Part shown: piece after piece, positions 51,189 to 52,782 of the stretch
Layout of the letters: every line of letters starts with the position of its first letter
Numbering within the stretch: position 1 is the stretch's first letter
NCBI GenBank assembly: GCA_018712075.1
Contig: DVHN01000193.1
Coordinates: forward strand, 1-52,782
Length of the DNA stretch: 52,782 nt
DNA from: Candidatus Fimimorpha faecalis
GTDB taxonomy: Bacteria > Bacillota > Clostridia > Lachnospirales > Lachnospiraceae
Reading direction: 5' to 3'
Made by a program: the position numbers and the translations under genes
The notes under the pieces: model-generated
What the model was told of the DNA's origin: nothing
Seen by the model: only the letters and a program-made list of their open reading frames with translations
Database searches by the model: none

Positions 51189-51698
51189 ATGAGTGAACAA
51201 AATAAGTTTTATCAAATGTACAAAAAAGAACTAGAGGGAATTACACCTTGTGAATTGGATGAAATAGAAGAATTGGCAGAGGCATTGGCAATGGGAGATG
51301 CGTCTGTACGAAACCGTTTAATTGAAGGAAATTTAGAGCGAGTAATTCAAATGGCAGAGAATTATGTAGAGAGTGGTCTGCCATTTCCGGATTTGGTACA
51401 GGAAGGCAATATGGCGTTGACAATGGCAGTATATGAATACGAAGGAGGAGGATTCCTTCCATTTATTCAGGAGAGAATTATTCAAGCAATGGAAGCTGCA
51501 ATTGAGGAACAAAAAGGAGAAGCGTCGATTGGGCAGAAAATGGCAGCCTATATTAATGTAATGAATGAAGTGACAAGCCGACTTGCACAGGAACTTGGTA
51601 GAGAGGCAACAGTAGAAGAGGTGGCAGAAAAGATGCAGCTTCCAGTAGACGAGGTGAAAGAATTGATGAAAACAGCATTAAATGCAATTAATCATTGA
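51189..51698 (+). CDS. Truncated sigma-70-like protein without region 4
   Basis: This 169-residue protein resembles parts of a sigma-70 factor. Residues 38-88 look like regions 2.1-2.2, the core-polymerase contact (RNRLIEGNLERVIQMAENY, LPFPDLVQEGNMALTMAV). Residues 115-165 look like region 3 (RLAQELGREATVEEVAEKM). The promoter-melting and -10 reading part (2.3-2.4) is poorly kept, since the usual aromatic residues are missing, and region 4 is absent. It may bind core polymerase without reading promoters, acting as a modulator. It follows the helicase gene by 17 bases, and its stop overlaps the convergent protease gene by seven bases. Confidence 0.82.
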   Translation: MSEQNKFYQMYKKELEGITPCELDEIEELAEALAMGDASVRNRLIEGNLERVIQMAENYVESGLPFPDLVQEGNMALTMAVYEYEGGGFLPFIQERIIQAMEAAIEEQKGEASIGQKMAAYINVMNEVTSRLAQELGREATVEEVAEKMQLPVDEVKELMKTALNAINH

Positions 51699-52782
51699 TT
51701 CGGAAAGCTGTTTTCTAGGCAGAGCTTTCCATATCCAAGGCGTGGACTAGGATAAACCGTTTCTCCTGCCAGAGGTAACGCTCCACGCAGCAGATAGGAT
51801 TTTAACTTCTCTCCATATAAAAAAGGATCGTTTCCATTTATAATACCCCATTCCATCATAAGTGCCGCACTGCCGCTTACAATCGGAGTTGCGAAAGAAG
51901 TTCCGCTGAAACTGCCGTATCCATCGGGAGCTACTGGAGCAGTAATATTGACACCAGGGGCAACTAAGTCAGGTTTGATTTGATTTGTACGGGTATATCC
52001 CCTTCCAGAAAAATCTGCATAGGTACCAAGCAGAGAGTTATAGGCGCCAACAGTAATGGGAACGGAAGCAGTGGAAGGGGTTGTTAGAGTCGTATCGGGA
52101 GTAGGCTGTAAAAATCGAGTACTTCCGTTTAAAACACCACCGCCTGGAAGCCATAAATGATAATTCGTAGTAGTTGTGACAATGTTTCTTGGAAGAAGAT
52201 TGATATACCAAATTCCAGAATCAATATAATCATTAATTGGTAAAAATTCTAAGTAAATTTCCTGTGCCTGACTGTATGGATTGGGTTCTCCATAGTAGAG
52301 AAATAGTGAAGTCTGCCCAATACGAAATCGTTGCGTTCCAAGAATTTGCTGAAACGGACCAACCATTGTGCCAGATGGGGAACGCAGCGAAATATCGAAT
52401 TGATCAACATAAGATTTCCAGATTTGAATATTCAAATTCGGTTCATATGGACCTACGGAAAGCATAATGTTTTCTTCTTTTCCATTTGTAAGAATACCAG
52501 AAGCATGTAACGCAGCAGAAGCCTCATTTCCACTTCCAATACAAATCGTGGTTTTTCCGATATTGGCGACTTGATTTAAGTAAGATTCGAGTAATGCCGT
52601 GCCGTCATGAGAACCATAGTTATTACCAAAACTAAGGTTTAAAACAAGGGGCATTTGTAAATCTAGAGATTTTTGTATACAGTAGTTTACGCCTTGCATA
52701 AGCTGCGTTGTACGTGGAAAGGAGTTGAGAAGTGGAGTACCTAATTTTACAATAACAAGAGAAGCATCAAATGCTATACCAC
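51692..52782 (-). CDS. Subtilisin-family (S8) serine protease, Csp-like, 5'-truncated
   Basis: The frame is open to the window edge; an ATG at 52699 is internal, because in-frame sequence upstream (GIAFDASLVIVKLG) belongs to the family. The 363 visible residues hold the oxyanion Asn in NLSFGNNYGSHDG and the catalytic Ser in GTSFATPIVSGSAAL. The Asp and His of the triad would lie beyond the window. The inserted beta domain (IYLEFLPINDYIDSGIWYINLLP) is characteristic of Csp-type subtilases of Clostridia, some of which process the spore cortex lytic enzyme SleC in germination. Whether this one does so is unknown. It is convergent with and overlaps the sigma-like gene. Confidence 0.92.
   Translation of the reverse strand, partial: GIAFDASLVIVKLGTPLLNSFPRTTQLMQGVNYCIQKSLDLQMPLVLNLSFGNNYGSHDGTALLESYLNQVANIGKTTICIGSGNEASAALHASGILTNGKEENIMLSVGPYEPNLNIQIWKSYVDQFDISLRSPSGTMVGPFQQILGTQRFRIGQTSLFLYYGEPNPYSQAQEIYLEFLPINDYIDSGIWYINLLPRNIVTTTTNYHLWLPGGGVLNGSTRFLQPTPDTTLTTPSTASVPITVGAYNSLLGTYADFSGRGYTRTNQIKPDLVAPGVNITAPVAPDGYGSFSGTSFATPIVSGSAALMMEWGIINGNDPFLYGEKLKSYLLRGALPLAGETVYPSPRLGYGKLCLENSFPNQ

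Noticed and set aside
1-52782. CRISPR array, insertion sequence, prophage, tRNA or rRNA gene
   Set aside because: I read for regular spaced repeats, transposase or integrase motifs, terminal inverted repeats around genes and tRNA-like cloverleafs and found none that I could support.

Overview
The window is AT-rich, gene-dense DNA with strong AGGAGG-type ribosome binding sites and Firmicutes-type promoters and terminators. It looks like chromosome from an anaerobic, spore-forming member of the Clostridia, most likely the family Lachnospiraceae. That placement is an inference from gene content: a DUF5722 protein with ChW repeats, LtaS-like sulfatases, RibU under an FMN riboswitch, a CwlC-like amidase behind a sigma-K-like promoter, and a Csp-like subtilase. 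I see no rRNA, tRNA, CRISPR array, insertion sequence, phage gene or replication origin.

Layout. (1) Positions 1-5808 are an accessory locus: a 5'-truncated membrane-anchored protein, a small zinc-ribbon membrane protein, a small secreted protein that appears to start at CTG, a lipoprotein, and an ABC-2 type ATPase with a double-length permease. It has the look of a secreted-peptide export or immunity locus, but no family was recognised. (2) At 5900-6670 lies a SPOR-domain cell-wall amidase. (3) At 6785-11217 an AraC regulator diverges from a carbohydrate ABC importer (binding protein plus two permeases, no ATPase). (4) At 11324-13475 are aroC and an MscS channel. (5) At 13572-25139 is a cell-surface polysaccharide cluster behind one good promoter: priming glycosyl-phosphate transferase, LCP ligase, zinc-ribbon protein, DUF4422 protein, two GT2 enzymes, a GT4 enzyme, Wzy-like polymerase, GT11 fucosyltransferase and Wzx-like flippase. 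(6) At 25362-35767 the envelope theme continues: a secreted DUF5722/ChW protein with a structured leader, a second LCP protein, UDP-galactopyranose mutase, and two tandem LtaS-like enzymes, the second with a large extra membrane domain. (7) At 36013-39276 glmM and glmS make the amino-sugar precursors. (8) At 39354-48611 are mostly housekeeping genes: a MarR regulator, a carbamate-kinase-like protein, mnmA, queA, an rRNA pseudouridine synthase, a divergent ligA, metA, ribU and mrp. (9) At 48805-52782 are an XPD-like helicase fused to a Cas4/RecB-like nuclease domain, a truncated sigma-70-like protein, and the 3' part of a subtilisin-family protease running off the window.

How it fits together. 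Regions 5 to 7 can be read as one envelope-glycan programme. GlmM and GlmS supply glucosamine precursors and Glf supplies UDP-galactofuranose. The cluster builds a repeat unit on undecaprenyl phosphate, and Wzx and Wzy flip and polymerise it. The LCP proteins attach the polymer to the wall, and the LtaS-like enzymes may add glycerol phosphate. The least explained parts are the 1-5808 locus, the long leader at 25226-25361, the extra membrane domain on the second LtaS-like enzyme, the divergent LigA and carbamate kinase, and the sigma-like protein without region 4.
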